A stretch of DNA of 64,000 nt from Blastocladiella emersonii ATCC 22665 (GCA_025594325.1 JANHCV010000010.1:620001-684000), one strand, 5' to 3'; counted from the stretch's first letter, positions 1 through 11,709 are shown. Translations and numbers: made by a program. The notes: generated from the letters alone by a model not told the origin.

Positions 1-1797
1 CGGTGGCGCGGGCGCGGGCGGCGCGTTCGGGTCGGCCAGGCACATGATGGGGAACACGCCCTGGCGCCCATCCCACGCCTCGCCCCACGCGTACCCGTCG
101 CCGTACTCCTCGAACACGGCCACGGCGTCGCCGACGTGCACCTCGAGCTCGTCGTCGAGCCGCGGAATGTACGACAGCACCACCTGGCGCGGCCGCGGCC
201 GCCCGTCGCGCGGCGCCATGGACGGCGGACGCGTGCTCGCGCGCTTCGCGACTGCGTTCCACGCCACCGACTCGGGACGCGCACCGGGGCCGCCGGCGGG
301 CGGCATCGGCGCCATGGCGTACGAATCCGGGTGACCGTGGTACCCCTTCTCGTTGCCGTACGCGTCGTACCCGTTGCCCGATGGCGGCGGGCCCCACGCG
401 GGCGGCGGCGGCGACGGGCCGCCGGGCCCCGACGGCGGGGACATGTGCGGCGACGACGACTGCATCTGCATGGGCGGCTGCTGCTGCTGGACCTGGCCGC
501 GGGCGAGCGAGTAGTAGTTGTTGCCGAACTCGTCGGCGGGCGACCGCGGGCCGCCCATGTCGCGCGGCGACCCGTTCGGCAGCGACTGCAGCGTGAGGTG
601 CGGCGACGCCTTCTCGGGCAGGTTGCGCGGGCCCGACGCCGCGGACCCCATGCCGCGGTCGCCGGCGGCCTCGGGGTGGTCGCGCGGCATGGACCCGTTG
701 GCGACAAACGCCTTGGACTTGCGGCGCGACCCGCGGCGCATCACGACCAGGCCGCCGATCACGGCCACGACCGCGAGCACGCCGCCGCCGCCGAACAGCC
801 AGAACTTGCCCGGCACGCCCGCGAGCTTGCGGTCCATGAACCCCTGGCTCGCGTTCGCCGACGCCGAGTCGACGCCGCCCGACGGCGAGGCCGAGGGAGC
901 CGCCGCGCTGCCCGATGGCGAGCCCGATGGCGAGCCCGTCGCGGTGCTCGGGTCGCGGCTGCCGTCCGAGTTGCCGGTGGTTGAGGAAACCGAGGCGCCC
1001 GTGAGGAACTCGACGACGGGTACGGTCGGGTTCTTGGCGAGCTCGGCCTTGCACACGGCGGCGGCGGCGCCGTTCTGCGACGCAATAAACGAGGGCTCCG
1101 AGCACGAGTGCGCGCACGCCTGGGTGAGCGTCGGGAACCCGCAACTGGCGGCGCCCTCGATGGCCTCGCCCGTCATGCAGTTGTTGGGCTTGGCGGCCAT
1201 GAGCAGCTTGGACGCGTTCCGGGCGGCATTCATCCTGGTTTTGGAGAAGGTGACGTTGAAGCACTTGTTGGCGGCGTGCGAGATGGCCTGGTCGAAGGTG
1301 GCCCAAAACTCGTTCTGCTCCTTGGGGCACAGGACGCGCTCCTGCGCCTTGACGTTGCAGCTGGCCGCGCCGTGGAGCGCAATGGCGCTGCACGTCATGG
1401 CCTTGTACCAGCGGCCCGTCAGGGCGACCGGCGTGCAGTTGAAGAGGCGCGACGAGAAGGCGCTGAACCCGGTGACGGAGAAGGCGTGGTCGATGAGCGC
1501 CTTGAAGTCGGCCGACGATGCGATCGTGGACCGCACGTTCGCCAGGCTGGACATGGCCACGCCGATGGGCACGTACTGGCCCAGGAACTCGGACACGTTA
1601 CGGGCTACGACGAGCTTGGACCCCATGCTCGAGCACAGCGTGCCCGCCGTGTCGACCTGGACGCACTGCGGCTCGACGGCCTGCTGCGCCGCGGCGGGCG
1701 AGGGCGCGGCCGCGAGCAGGAGCGAGGCGACGAGCGCGGCGACGAGGACCGCCAGCAGCCGTGGCCGGCGGCCGCGATTGGACGAGGATGCGGACAT
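1..1797 (-). CDS. Single-pass membrane protein with cytosolic SH3 domain (partial, runs off the window)
   Basis: The frame is open on the minus strand from an ATG at 1797 to the first base of the window, 599 codons, so the stop lies outside. Residues 10-37 form a signal peptide (R-rich start, then an Ala/Leu/Val core ending in AAA). The lumenal or outer part (about 40-320) has regularly spaced cysteines and NxS/T sites and ends in a Gly/Ser/Pro/Ala linker. A transmembrane segment covers about 331-353 and is followed by the stop-transfer residues RRGSRRK. The cytosolic part is Pro/Gln/Gly-rich, and residues 538-587 form an SH3 domain: ALYDY-like start VVLSYIPR, acidic RT loop DDELEV, and GVFPIMCL at the end. 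SH3 domains bind Pro-rich partners, so a surface receptor or scaffold role is plausible; I do not recognise the ectodomain. It is divergent from RPL10A. Confidence 0.75.
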   Translation of the reverse strand, partial: MSASSSNRGRRPRLLAVLVAALVASLLLAAAPSPAAAQQAVEPQCVQVDTAGTLCSSMGSKLVVARNVSEFLGQYVPIGVAMSSLANVRSTIASSADFKALIDHAFSVTGFSAFSSRLFNCTPVALTGRWYKAMTCSAIALHGAASCNVKAQERVLCPKEQNEFWATFDQAISHAANKCFNVTFSKTRMNAARNASKLLMAAKPNNCMTGEAIEGAASCGFPTLTQACAHSCSEPSFIASQNGAAAAVCKAELAKNPTVPVVEFLTGASVSSTTGNSDGSRDPSTATGSPSGSPSGSAAAPSASPSGGVDSASANASQGFMDRKLAGVPGKFWLFGGGGVLAVVAVIGGLVVMRRGSRRKSKAFVANGSMPRDHPEAAGDRGMGSAASGPRNLPEKASPHLTLQSLPNGSPRDMGGPRSPADEFGNNYYSLARGQVQQQQPPMQMQSSSPHMSPPSGPGGPSPPPPAWGPPPSGNGYDAYGNEKGYHGHPDSYAMAPMPPAGGPGARPESVAWNAVAKRASTRPPSMAPRDGRPRPRQVVLSYIPRLDDELEVHVGDAVAVFEEYGDGYAWGEAWDGRQGVFPIMCLADPNAPPAPAPP

Positions 1798-2182
1798 GTA
1801 CAGGGAGAGGGAGGGGAGGATGAGCGACTACATGAGGGGCTCATGGGTCAGCCACACACCTCACTTGGTGCTCAACTGACGGAGCGAGCGTACCTTGCAA
1901 GTCGCGAGAGGAAGGGAGGGCAGGGATGCGACCAGCGCGTGTGCAGGGAGGGCAGAAGGTGCACGGGCGGGGCGAAGCGTGTAGTGTAGAGCGTCGTGTA
2001 GTCGTTTGGGGAGGAGGAAGGTGGCTTCTAACCGTCTCGTCGATGCGGCTGCGGCCAAGTCGGTGGCGCCGACGTCGTCGTGCGTGCGAGCGAGCGGCGG
2101 CGGTCTAAACCGAGCGGGCGAAGGAGGGCGGGGAGGTCGGGGGAGCGGGCGAGCAATGAAGTGGCGGCAAAGGGGCGAGAGA

Positions 2183-2213
2183 GGCGGCGGCGGCGGCGGC
2201 GGCGGCGGCGCGG
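2183..2213. repeat. (GGC)n trinucleotide run
   Basis: About ten tandem GGC units lie in the intergenic region, 0.7 kb before RPL10A and outside any supported reading frame. Confidence 0.85.
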
Positions 2214-2682
2214 CGTGGGCGGGAATGCGGGACGAGCAGCGAAGGAGAGGGCAAGGCGAAACTGTCAGCCACCATCGTCGACGAAGAGCAGCACGGGCGG
2301 GACGCCACGGTGGCGGGCGAGGCGTAGCGCGAGGGCGAGGTCGCTGGTGAGGATCTGCCGCTGCGGCGAGCGGGTGCGGCACCAGACTCGTCGTCCGCGT
2401 CGACGCAGCAGCAGCAGCGGTCGCTCAGTGGCGCAGTCCTGGACGCGACCCGCCAGCGACCTCGCCGTTTGGGCGAAGCGGGAGGCGCGCACCTGGAGTC
2501 GGCGGTGCGGCAAGCAGGCGCGGTCGTCACGGCGTCGTGTAGGTGTGGGTGCAAAGAGAGCGAGCCCACCGGCGCTCACGGCCGACGAAGGCCAGCGGGG
2601 CCACGCAGGCGATGGCCGTCGGCGGCGGCGGCGGCGCCCGCTGCCTCATGAGCGCGCGCGCCCTCAGCCTCGCCGAACGCTG

Positions 2683-2771
2683 ATTGGCCGCACCCCATCG
2701 GTCCCATTGCGCCCATTGCCATAAAGTGATCGGCGCCCATCACCCAATACGTCACGTGCGCTTCAGCCAAT
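2683..2771 (+). promoter_or_regulatory. Promoter-like CCAAT/CACGTG cluster of RPL10A
   Basis: An inverted CCAAT box (ATTGG, 2683-2687) and two direct CCAAT boxes (2744-2748, 2767-2771) flank a CACGTG E-box (2753-2758), 160-250 bp before the RPL10A start. CCAAT boxes are bound by the Hap2/3/5 (NF-Y) complex and CACGTG by bHLH factors such as Cbf1. Their use here is inferred from position. A pyrimidine-rich stretch precedes the ATG. Confidence 0.45.
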
Positions 2772-2929
2772 CATCCGCCGGCAGACCAGCCGCCCCGCAC
2801 GACCTCCACCGCCGTTGCAGCGAGGCCACGCCGACCCATCCCGCCCGACTACAAGGCCGCCGCACCCCCCGCAGTCGACTTGCTCTCCCTCGTCCCTTGA
2901 ACCTTCACGTTCATCACGTATCCAACACC

Positions 2930-3580
2930 ATGAGCAAGGTTTCCACCGCCGCTTGCCGCGAGGCCGTCAAGGCCGTCATGACCGGCGCCGAGGAGAAGCA
3001 GCGCAAGTTCACGCAGACGGTCGAGCTGCAGATTGGCCTCAAGAACTACGACCCCCAGCGCGACAAGCGTTTCTCGGGCGTCGTCAAGCTCCCCAACATC
3101 CCCCGCCCGAAGATGAAGGTCTGCGTGCTCGGTGACGCGTTCCACTGCGACGCGGCCAAGAAGGTTGGCCTCGAGTTCATGTCGGTCGAGGACCTCAAGA
3201 AGCTCAACAAGAACAAGAAGCTCATCAAGAAGCTCGCCAAGAAGTACGACGCCTTCCTCGCCTCGGAGGTGCTCATCAAGCAGATCCCGCGTCTTCTCGG
3301 CCCCGGCCTCCACAAGGCCGGCAAGTTCCCGACCCCGATCTCGCACCAGGACGACATCACGGTCAAGGCCGACGAGCTCCGCTCGACCATCAAGTTCCAG
3401 CTCAAGAAGGTGCTCTGCCTCGGCGTCGCCGTCGGCCACGTCGCCATGACCGAGGACCAGCTCGTTGCCAACATCATGCTGTCGGTGAACTTCCTTGTGT
3501 CGCTGCTCAAGAAGAACTGGCAGAACGTCAAGTCGCTCTTCATCAAGTCGACCATGGGCAAGCCCGTCCGTCTCTACTAA
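2930..3580 (+). CDS. RPL10A: 60S ribosomal protein L10a (uL1)
   Basis: This 216-aa protein is full length for eukaryotic uL1 (about 217 aa) and needs no intron. uL1 forms the L1 stalk of the large ribosomal subunit, which moves with the exit-site tRNA during translocation. Visible family signatures include the [21 protein letters not shown] start, the [11 protein letters not shown] strand, [14 protein letters not shown] in the second domain, and the C-terminal [16 protein letters not shown]. The start was chosen at 2930 because the ATG sits in a CACCATGAGC context and gives the conserved MSKVST-type N-terminus; the open frame reaches further upstream but without conservation. An intronless ribosomal protein gene stands out here, since most neighbours have introns. 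Confidence 0.97.
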   Translation: MSKVSTAACREAVKAVMTGAEEKQRKFTQTVELQIGLKNYDPQRDKRFSGVVKLPNIPRPKMKVCVLGDAFHCDAAKKVGLEFMSVEDLKKLNKNKKLIKKLAKKYDAFLASEVLIKQIPRLLGPGLHKAGKFPTPISHQDDITVKADELRSTIKFQLKKVLCLGVAVGHVAMTEDQLVANIMLSVNFLVSLLKKNWQNVKSLFIKSTMGKPVRLY

Positions 3581-4347
3581 GCGGTTCGCTCGCTCGCGGC
3601 CTCGCGCTGCGAACGGGTGTGGATTTCTTTCTTCTCCGTTTGGATACTTGGGACGCTACACCAATGTCGCCTCGCTCCTCTCCTTCCCCTCTTGCCTTCG
3701 CCACGGTCTCCCTCGCTTGACGAGGGGCACGGTCGTGTGCGTCGGTGAGCTCGGGGTCGGCGAGTGGCGGGCGCGATCATTGGAAGCCATCTCTGCGTGG
3801 TGCACCTTGACGGGAATAATGCAACTCCATTCTCTTCTTGATGTACCGCCCAGTGCTTGGCGCCCAACGGCCTCCTCCCACTCCCCTCCCCCGCTCCTGC
3901 TTACCCTCGCGTCCCGCTGCCCGATCGTCACGCGGGTCGCGCTAGTGTGTGGAGGGGGCCGTTGCGCGCCATCGTCAGGTCTATAAGTGAGGTTCTTGAG
4001 AGGGTCAACCGAGAGTCAGGTTCTCGTCCGCTGCCGTGACAGCGTAAGTTGCTACTCGTTATGTGTGTTCGTTCGCTCGCCTGACCGAGCTACTTGGTCG
4101 TGTCGTCCTGACCTCACCGCGACTCGAGCCAAGGAAGGCACTCGAATCCTCGTTGACGCGTGGTCGACCAAAGCTTCATGAATTCGTGAGCAAGGAGATC
4201 CTGAGTGACGCTTCATGACCTTGGCGAGCTAAGAAGTCGTGGGTGGGGAGTGGCCAGCGAGGACAAGCGAGCAGCGGTGCCGCAAGGGCTTGCGCCTCAA
4301 TGCTCCCTTCACCACTTGGCGTGTGTCCCGATCATGAAAGAACTACC
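3581..4347. other. Intergenic, no gene seen
   Basis: This stretch holds the 3' flank of RPL10A and the upstream region of the F-box-like pseudogene. It is less GC-rich than the coding neighbours. No reading frame has homology or composition that I would trust, and I see no RNA gene. Confidence 0.4.
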
Positions 4348-6509
4348 ATGAAGCCCATGCAACATGATCTGCATCTGATGAATCAGGCGCTCGAACTGCC
4401 ATTCAAGCTGTTCGAGCAAGTCGTTGCGTTCAGTCTCCCGCGGGTGGCCGTGGCCGCGGCGTCTTCGGTCGCACGTGACGCTGCCGTTGGGCCGAACTGC
4501 AGATGCCGCCGGTGTGGTACCTCAAGCTGCGCTTCCCGGGTGCCCTGCGCAACAACACGCCCGGGCTTCGGGGCGGCGACGATCCCGCCGCCGTTGCTGC
4601 TCGCACTGGGCACCCGTTCTCTCCGTCGGTGGCGGCTTACTTCTACCGCAAGAACCAGTTCGTTCCCGATTCGATCGTTGACGCAATCGCGCCGTTTATG
4701 GACCTCCCCATGGGCACCGACCTGCTGCACGGCTCGTTTGCCTTTCGCGCCGTACCCGAGGGCCTGTCGCTGATTCACTTTTTCCTGCACGTCGGCGGCC
4801 TCGACGCCATGTTAGTGTGCCTCAACCACTTGCTCACAATATTCCCGGCCTCGCTGCGCACCGACTGGGCCAAGATCACGACGTGGTCCCGCTTCTGGCT
4901 CAGCGAGCGCTCCATCACCCGCAAAAACATCTCGCTCATGGACGAGGACGACCCGTCCGTTGATACCTCGTACCCGGTCACGTTCCCGATGGCACTTGCA
5001 CTCGCCGCCATGACCGTGTGGAACCGCGCCGCCATCGAGCGCCTGCTTGACGGCGATTATGGCGAGGCCGCACCGAGCTTTTTGCGTGGTTCTCACGCGA
5101 AGAAACTTCCAACGTGTTCCTGTGCACGCTGTATCAGCGCTACCGCGCCGCCAAAATCGTGCCGCCGATCCTCGACTGGTTAGTGGGTGAAGGCTGGGTG
5201 CGCGGCCGCGAGCGGCACGCGTCCATGTCGTACTACGCGTGGGATCACGCGGACTACGCGCTTTTCAAGGTGCTTTTCGAGCGCTACGATCTGCCTCTGC
5301 TTGACGAAATGGATGCCGAGACGCGTTTTGACATTGGCGCGGGTCTTGCTCCGTTCCTTGACGAGGGTCACCACGACCAGATCCCGCGCTTCGCCGAGCT
5401 CGGCCTGATCAACAACGACTCGTGGACGCGGATCCTTGCGAGCGCGCTTGACACGCCCAAGGTGCTCGAGCCCGTACTTGGCTACTTGGAAAAATATGTT
5501 GATTGCAGCGATCTCCTCGAGGTACTCAGCAACGGTACGCGATTGAGTCTGAGGTCGGGATTATGCATTGACACTCTTGCGACTAGTACGCGCGTCCCAT
5601 TCCAGCGCGTGGGCACCACTAAGGCGCGACAAGTTACTCGCTCTCTTTGGCACATGCCGCGTCTTTGGTTTTACGCCCGCGCAGATCATTGACCCATACC
5701 TTGACTACTACGCGAGCATCACGGAGCTCTTTTGGCTTCTTCTTTTGCCCGTTGAGACGGGAATTGACCCTCGTTACGTGTTTGAGCGCGTTCTGAACAC
5801 GCTTGCCAAGTGTGAGCCGAGCCACTCGTGCGCAATCAGTTGGGCGGGACCGTTCCTGACTCAATGCTTTGCGCAGACAGTTGACTTGAACCCGCCGATC
5901 CCGCTCACAGTACTACTTGAGTGCGTTAATGGAACCAACGCTGAAGTTCAGACAATGATCATTGCCTACTTCACGGAGTATATCATTGAACTTCTCAAGG
6001 TTGGCTCCACGAATGACAAGGACAAGGACGATGAGGACGAGGACGGCAGTGATAGCAGCACGAATAGTGGTGGCAGCACTGGCATTGAGACAGAAGGCTA
6101 CGACCTGTCGGTTCTTGCTCTCTTTGACGTACTTGCCCAAGTCATGAAGCGGTACCCTCATGGATTCAACAGCTCCAACAACGAGGTGACCACGTTCCTC
6201 TGCAGCACGCTTCGCGCGCACTACGATGTGGAGGCCCTCGCCAAGACAGACCCCGAGCTTGTGACCGCTGCGTCCAATTCGCACCGCGCCGCCAAACTGC
6301 TGGACATGCGCTTGTTCATCAAGCTCGCCGAATAGGATGCCAAGTTCATGGCGCGCCTCATGGACACGCACAGGCTTGACATTCCCTGGGTCCTCAAACT
6401 GCTGTGCAAGATGGTCCTTTGTCCATCAGATCTCGCCGCGGCCTCGTCTTGCACGTTGGCCGAGGCGATGGTCGAGGTCTTTGATGTGTTTGGAATCGAG
6501 GCATTGTAA
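4348..6509 (+). pseudogene. Decayed copy of the 794-aa F-box-like protein gene
   Basis: Piecewise translation matches the intact genes at 7155-9603 and 23648-26096 along nearly their whole length. It starts MKPMQHD and has the same F-box-like motif LELPFKLFEQVV. Breaks relative to the intact copies: about 45 codons missing plus a frame change near 4495, a second frame change near 5060, a TAG at 6333-6335, and loss of about 47 codons near the end before the shared final VFDVFGIE. The position-conserved intron (GTACGC...CTAG, from about 5535) is still recognisable. It lies tail to tail with the left intact copy, 0.65 kb away, and has diverged far more from it than the two intact copies from each other. 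Confidence 0.85.
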
Positions 6510-7154
6510 AAGAATACAGGTAATATTTGCAGAAATCGGGCGCAGCCAAGTCGAATTGAGGGCAGCGACCATGACCACCGCGTCATGGCCGTGGCCACGG
6601 CCGCAGTCAACTTGATGGCCACAACCATGGCCATGGCCATGGCCACGTGCGAGCCAAGCTGCAACGCGACGGAGAAAGCTACTGAAGCAACCTCTACGGT
6701 CAAATTTGCGTCATGGCCGAGTCAGCGAGTCTTCAATCGGTCGGCTGTCTACCGGTCGAATCCAAAATGCTCAACATTAGAGGCGTTTGCTAGTGGTATT
6801 GCGCGCTCACGACCGTGATCCGGCTGTGCAGCAGGGCATGCGCCAATATATCTCGACAAATTTGAGCGATACTGCGAGTACATGATTACTGCGGGACTGA
6901 ACGATAGGAGCCAGATCACACGCACACGCACGAACTGAGAAGGAAGACGCGCGATCACATGATTTTTGAACGCGAGACGCGACTGCGGTCCCTCGTGTCT
7001 GGCGGGGCAGACGCCTGCAATGTACCAGTTCAACGGCTTCGGGCACTCGGTCGGTATGCCAGTGGCGCAACGCGGCTCGGACTCCTCGCTCGCTCGCGAC
7101 GGAGAGAAAACATCGCAATGGTGATCAGCTAATACATTTGTTACACGACCTAGT
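6510..7154. other. Intergenic between two convergent F-box-like copies
   Basis: AT-richer than its surroundings, with no supported gene. The last 20-30 bp (about 7130-7170) still resemble the sequence just past the right copy (26081-26120) but with many mismatches, so the two gene copies share more ancestry than the perfect repeat shows. Confidence 0.4.
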
Positions 7155-9603
7155 TCACACGAACTTGATCCCAAACACGTCCAGCACCTTTTCCTGCGCC
7201 TCGTGCAGCTTCTTGGCCTTGACCATGTACGCGAGGCTGCTCTTGAACTTGTCGGACGGCGGCGCGAGGTGCATGACGCGGCACGCGTGGTCGTACTGGC
7301 CGTCGAGGATCGCGCGCCGGATCATGGACTCGGCCGTGGCGCGGGGCAGCGCGACGTTGAGGTCGGACGGGTGCGAGACCATCTCGAACAGCAGCTCGAG
7401 CACCCACGGGATGTCGAAGCCGCGCACGTCCTTGACGAACTGGGCCATGAAGGTGATGTCGTACTCGACGAGCGAGTCGAAGAGGCGGCGGTTGAGGGGG
7501 TCGGTCGAGGGATCCACAAGGGCGGCACCGTCCATGGCGGCGAGCGCGTCGCGGGAAAAGTGCTCACGAAGCGCACCACGGAGCGACGCGGTCACCTCGC
7601 TGTCGTACCGCCCAAAGCCGTGCGGGTACCGCGCCGTGAGCTGGTCGAGAACGTTGAAGAGGGCCGAGGCCGGCTGCGCGTCGTCGTCATCACTGCCGTC
7701 CAACTCCACCTCGTCGTCGTCATCGTCACTGCGATCCGAATCAAGGAGGTCGATGATCTGCTCGACGAGCAGCGCAATGACGACGGTCTGAACCTCGCAG
7801 CGAGTCCCGTTGAAGCAGTCGAGGCAGTCCAGAAACGCGTCAAGCGGGATCGGCGGCTCCGGACGGCAAGTCCGCGCGAGCACCTCGGTCAGGAACGGGG
7901 TCGCCTTCTTGTTGGCACCCTCGTAGTTGGGCTCGAAGGTGGCGAGCGAGTCAAGGACGCGTTCGAGCACGTCGCGCGGCTCGACGCCCGTGTGGTCGGC
8001 CGAGAGCAGCAGCGGGACGAGACCCGGCAAGCTCGCGTAGTAGTCGAGATGCGACTCAAGGATCTGCGCGGGCGCGAAGCCGAGGGCGCCGCACACGTTG
8101 ATGAGAGCGAGGAATGAGTCCGGGGTCAAGGTCGCGGGCCACGAGCTGTCCTCGGGCACGCAAGCTAGATTGGTGGGTGACGGTTCAGCAGAAGGCCGCA
8201 ACACGGTTCAAACGGAAGAGAAGCGTACCGTTGCTGAGCATGTCGCGGAGGTCGCTGCGGTCAACATAGGTCTCGAGGTAGCCAAGCACGGGCTCGAGCA
8301 CCTTGGGCGTCTCGAGAGCGTTCGTCAGGATGCCGGTCCACGCCTCGTTGGTGATGATGCCGAGCTCGGCGAAGCGCGGGATCTGGTCGTGGTGACCCTC
8401 GTCAAGGAACGGAGCAAGACCCGCGCCAACGTCAAAACGCGTCTCGGCATCCATTTCGTCAAGCAGAGGCAGATCGTAGCGCTCGAAAAGCACCTTGAAA
8501 AGCGCGTAGTCCGCGTGATCCCACGCGTAGTACGACATGGACGCGTGCCGCTCGCGGTCGCGGACCCAGCCTTCACCCACTAACCAGTCGAGGATCGGCG
8601 GGATGGTCTCGGCGGCGCGGTGCCGCTCGTGCAGCGTGCACAGGAACACGTTGGTCGTCTCGCGGCGCGAGAACCACGCAAACAGCTCGGTGCGGTCAAT
8701 CCCAAAGTCGCCGTCGAGGAGACGCTCGACCGCTTTGCGGTTCCACACGGTCATGGCGGCGAGAGCGAGCGCCATGGGGAACGTGACCGGGTACGAGATA
8801 TCGACGGGCGGGTCGTCGTGGTCGTCCTCGTCCATGAGGCACAGGTTCTCGCGCGTGATGGAGCGCTCGCTGAGCCAGAAGCGGGACCACGTCGTGATCT
8901 TGGCGCGGTCGGTGCGCAGCGAGGCCGGGAACAATGTGAGCAAGTGGTCAAGGCACGCGAACATGGCGTCGAGGTCACCGACATGCAGGAAAAAGTGAAT
9001 CAGCGACAGGCCCTCGGGTACGGCGCGAAAGGCAAATGAGCCGTGCAGCAGGTCGGTGCCCATGGGAAGATCGCAAAAGGGCGCGATCGCCTCGATCAAA
9101 GACTCGGACAGGGACGCAGTGCGGCGGTAAAAGTAGGCCGCCACCGACGGAGAGAACGGGTGCCCGGTGCGAGCAGCGACCACGGCGGAATCGTCGCCGC
9201 CCCGAAGCCCGGGCGTGTCGTTGCGCAGTGCGCCGGAGAAGCGCAGCTTGAGGAACCACACGAGCGGCATCTGCAGGTGCCGCGCGAGCTCGTACCACTT
9301 GTCGAGGTCGCGGCCAAACGAGAAGTAGCCGGCGTCGTAGTCCTCGCCGTTGCCCGCCTCGTAGTCGGCGAGCATCGTCGCGGCGACCCGGCGGGCGACC
9401 CACGGGCGCAGTGCGTGAGGACCGGTCGCGGCGTCGCGCGCTGCTGCTGACGCCGCGGCCACGGCCGCCCGCGGGAGCGCGAGCGCGACGACGTGCTCGA
9501 ACAGGTCGAACGGCAGCTCGAGCGGCGCGTCCGTCGCATGCGGATGGTCTTGCATGTGCTTCATGGTTTCGTATTCGTCGAAAGAGGTCCCTGCGAGGGC
9601 CAT
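7155..9603 (-). CDS. 794-aa F-box-like repeat protein, left copy
   Basis: Two exons on the minus strand, 9603-8229 and 8164-7155, are joined over a 64-nt intron (GTACGC...CTAG), which keeps the frame. The protein starts MALAGTSFDEYETMKHM. Residues about 28-60 (LELPFDLFEHVVALALPRAA...) have the spacing of an F-box, the motif that recruits substrates to SCF ubiquitin ligases. The rest is mostly helical with recurring Trp/Leu/Tyr patterns suggesting degenerate ankyrin-like repeats, and the second exon contains an acidic Asp/Glu tract (SDDDDDEVELDGSDDDD). I do not recognise a named family beyond that. It differs from the right copy only at the penultimate residue (F versus A) and in nearby silent bases. 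The ATG follows a CT-rich leader. Confidence 0.8.
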
Positions 9604-11684
9604 ACTGGAGAGAGGGAGAGCGTGAGCTGCGGGAGGTGCCTGCTGGAGGAGCTCTCGAGTTCGGGCCTCCCTGCGCCGCCGCCTTGACCGCAGAACAGGG
9701 CGCTCGCCGCATCTGCGTCACACAACGCTCACTTGTGTGCGTCGTCGCAAGCGAGTCACTTGCTGGAAGTGCCGGATGAGAGGGAGAACGCCACGCTAAG
9801 CGGTCGCGACTGAGGTGAGCGCACGACCGAGGAGAGCGCGCGCGCGGCGGCACGGTCGGGCGCCGCAACGGGGGCGCGGCCCCAGCAACGAGCGATCGGC
9901 CTTCATGGCGACGCGAGCACAAGTTGGTCAAAGTCGTGACAAGCCCTCGGCGCTCTGCTAGTGCAGGATCAGGCCGATCGGGCCGCTCCAGGGCTGTCGC
10001 CGAAGTCGGAGATGCTCGACGCGCGACCCCGCGGACGTGTGGCGAGTCGACCAATCAAGGAGGGTGTGGAAGGAGGGCGAGGCGGCACCCACGAGCGAGG
10101 TGCGTTCTCATGGGCCGAAGCGCGAGGAGCGCACGGAGCGCGCCCCAAAGGAGACGAGTGCGTGGTGGGAACGCGCCGCCCGAACAACGGTCCAAGCAAC
10201 GCAAGGCCGAAGCGCTAGGCCGAGCGGTAGCAGCGTTTTCGGACGGCGGCAGCGCTCGTCCGTCCGACCGTTTGTCCTCTTGAGGATACCCGACACGAGA
10301 CGACATGGAGCAAAATGTAAGGGCCAGCCTGCCGGACGCGCGTGCTACGCGTCGCTGGTGACCTCGGTGAACGCGCTGCAAGAACGGAGCAGCAGATGGA
10401 GGATGGGCGGATGGATCGCGTTGGCCGGCGTGAAGAAGCAACGTTGTTGGGCGGGTGCCCGGCCACGCAGAGTCGGGTGTGAAGGCCGACCCGCCGCTTA
10501 CGTGCGGTCCGGACGGGGTCAGCCGTGCCCAAGATCGCGTCGCACCGCGGATCGAGCTCTTGGGGCCGTGCGACGGGGGCACTCGAGAGTAGCAAAGGCC
10601 AGCCCCGTGCACGGTCAACGTCCGAGGCCGGCGTGGAAGGCCCGGCGGACTGGCCGTGGGTCGGAGAGGACCGGTGCACGAAGTTGGGCACTCGGAGCGC
10701 ATACATATCTGCTTCATGCGACGCGGTTTCGGCCTCGCGAGGAGCGTAGACGTCATGGGAGACATTGGCCATGCCAGCGCAAGCGGTCAGGCAAGCTTGA
10801 GGGGTGCAACGCATCACGTTCGGTGGGAGCAGGGTGAGCGCGCCAACGGCCGTCCCTGCCGGAACGCTTGGATCGAGGGCCGGCCGGCCCAGCACGCCAT
10901 CGCGGGCGTGGCACCAACAGTCCAGAGGGTCACGAGCGGTCATGCGCAACAGTTTTTGTCTCTAAGGGCGCGTATCAAAAAGGAGCGGAGGGAGACGCGG
11001 TGGCGCAACACGTCGGATCGCGAGGGTGGCGCGCCGACGGAAGGTGGACCGCGACGCGTCGGCCTTCGCTCTCGCCCTCGCTCTCCTGATTATCGTGCAT
11101 CGCCAACCCGCCTCATCGATTCCTGATCTCCAACTGGCCGTAACCTCGTCCTAGCCTACCGCTGAGCCACCGTCGGGACCGGGAACGCGTCCGTGCACTC
11201 GTAGGTACGAGGTCGGGCCGGATCGAGTAACCACCCGCGCACTGACGGAACACGGCCGCGATCCGGATCATGTATGGCTGCACTACTCGAGCTTCGCCGC
11301 GCTCGCGTCCCGCGTCCAGCGGTACGCAAAGACCAAGGAACTCGTCGTGGTCGGCAAGAACAAGATCAAGGAGTATTGGCGCGGTACTCGGGTCGGCGCT
11401 GTATGTACTCGGTCAACTCAGCTCAACTCGATCAACTCAGCTCAGCTCAACTCGGTCGTCAACTCGGCCAAGGTCCAGGTCAAGGCGCACACGCGCGCGC
11501 GTCGGTCGGGTCGTCGGGTCGCGGGTCGTCGCGTCGCGGGTCGTCGGGTCGCAGGCCGCCGCAAGTCGCAGGCCGCCGCAGGTCGAGTCGCCATGGAACG
11601 TGTGCGCTCTCTCGCCTCGCTGCAGCAGCAGCAGGTCTTCTCCTTCTTCGAGCTCGACGAGTGGTGCTGACCCGAAAACCTCCT

Positions 11685-11709
11685 CCCTACCCTACCCTAC
11701 CCTACCCTG
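11685..11709. repeat. Telomere-like (TAGGG)n tract, left arm
   Basis: Four CCCTA units followed by CCCTG read as TAGGG repeats on the minus strand. The mirror copy in the right arm is 21542-21566. The unit is one T short of the usual fungal TTAGGG repeat, so the link to telomeres is only a suggestion. Confidence 0.7.

Larger units (their letters stand above)
1798..2929. other. Intergenic region between two divergent genes
   Basis: This is the shared upstream region of the SH3 gene (minus) and RPL10A (plus). It is very GC-rich, with a GGC trinucleotide run and a promoter-like cluster of CCAAT boxes next to RPL10A. Several overlapping open frames exist on both strands but have the Arg/Ala/Pro composition expected from GC-rich non-coding DNA. 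I see no gene in it. Confidence 0.5.

Noticed and set aside
136-1989. Long plus-strand open frames (282, 453 and 293 codons) over the SH3 gene
   Set aside because: They are antisense shadows of the SH3 protein, which has a signal peptide, TM helix and SH3 domain on the minus strand.
10037-10949. Overlapping open frames of 236-266 codons on both strands in the arms
   Set aside because: No domain, heavy Arg/Ala/Ser composition, and open in several phases at once, as expected from GC-rich non-coding DNA.
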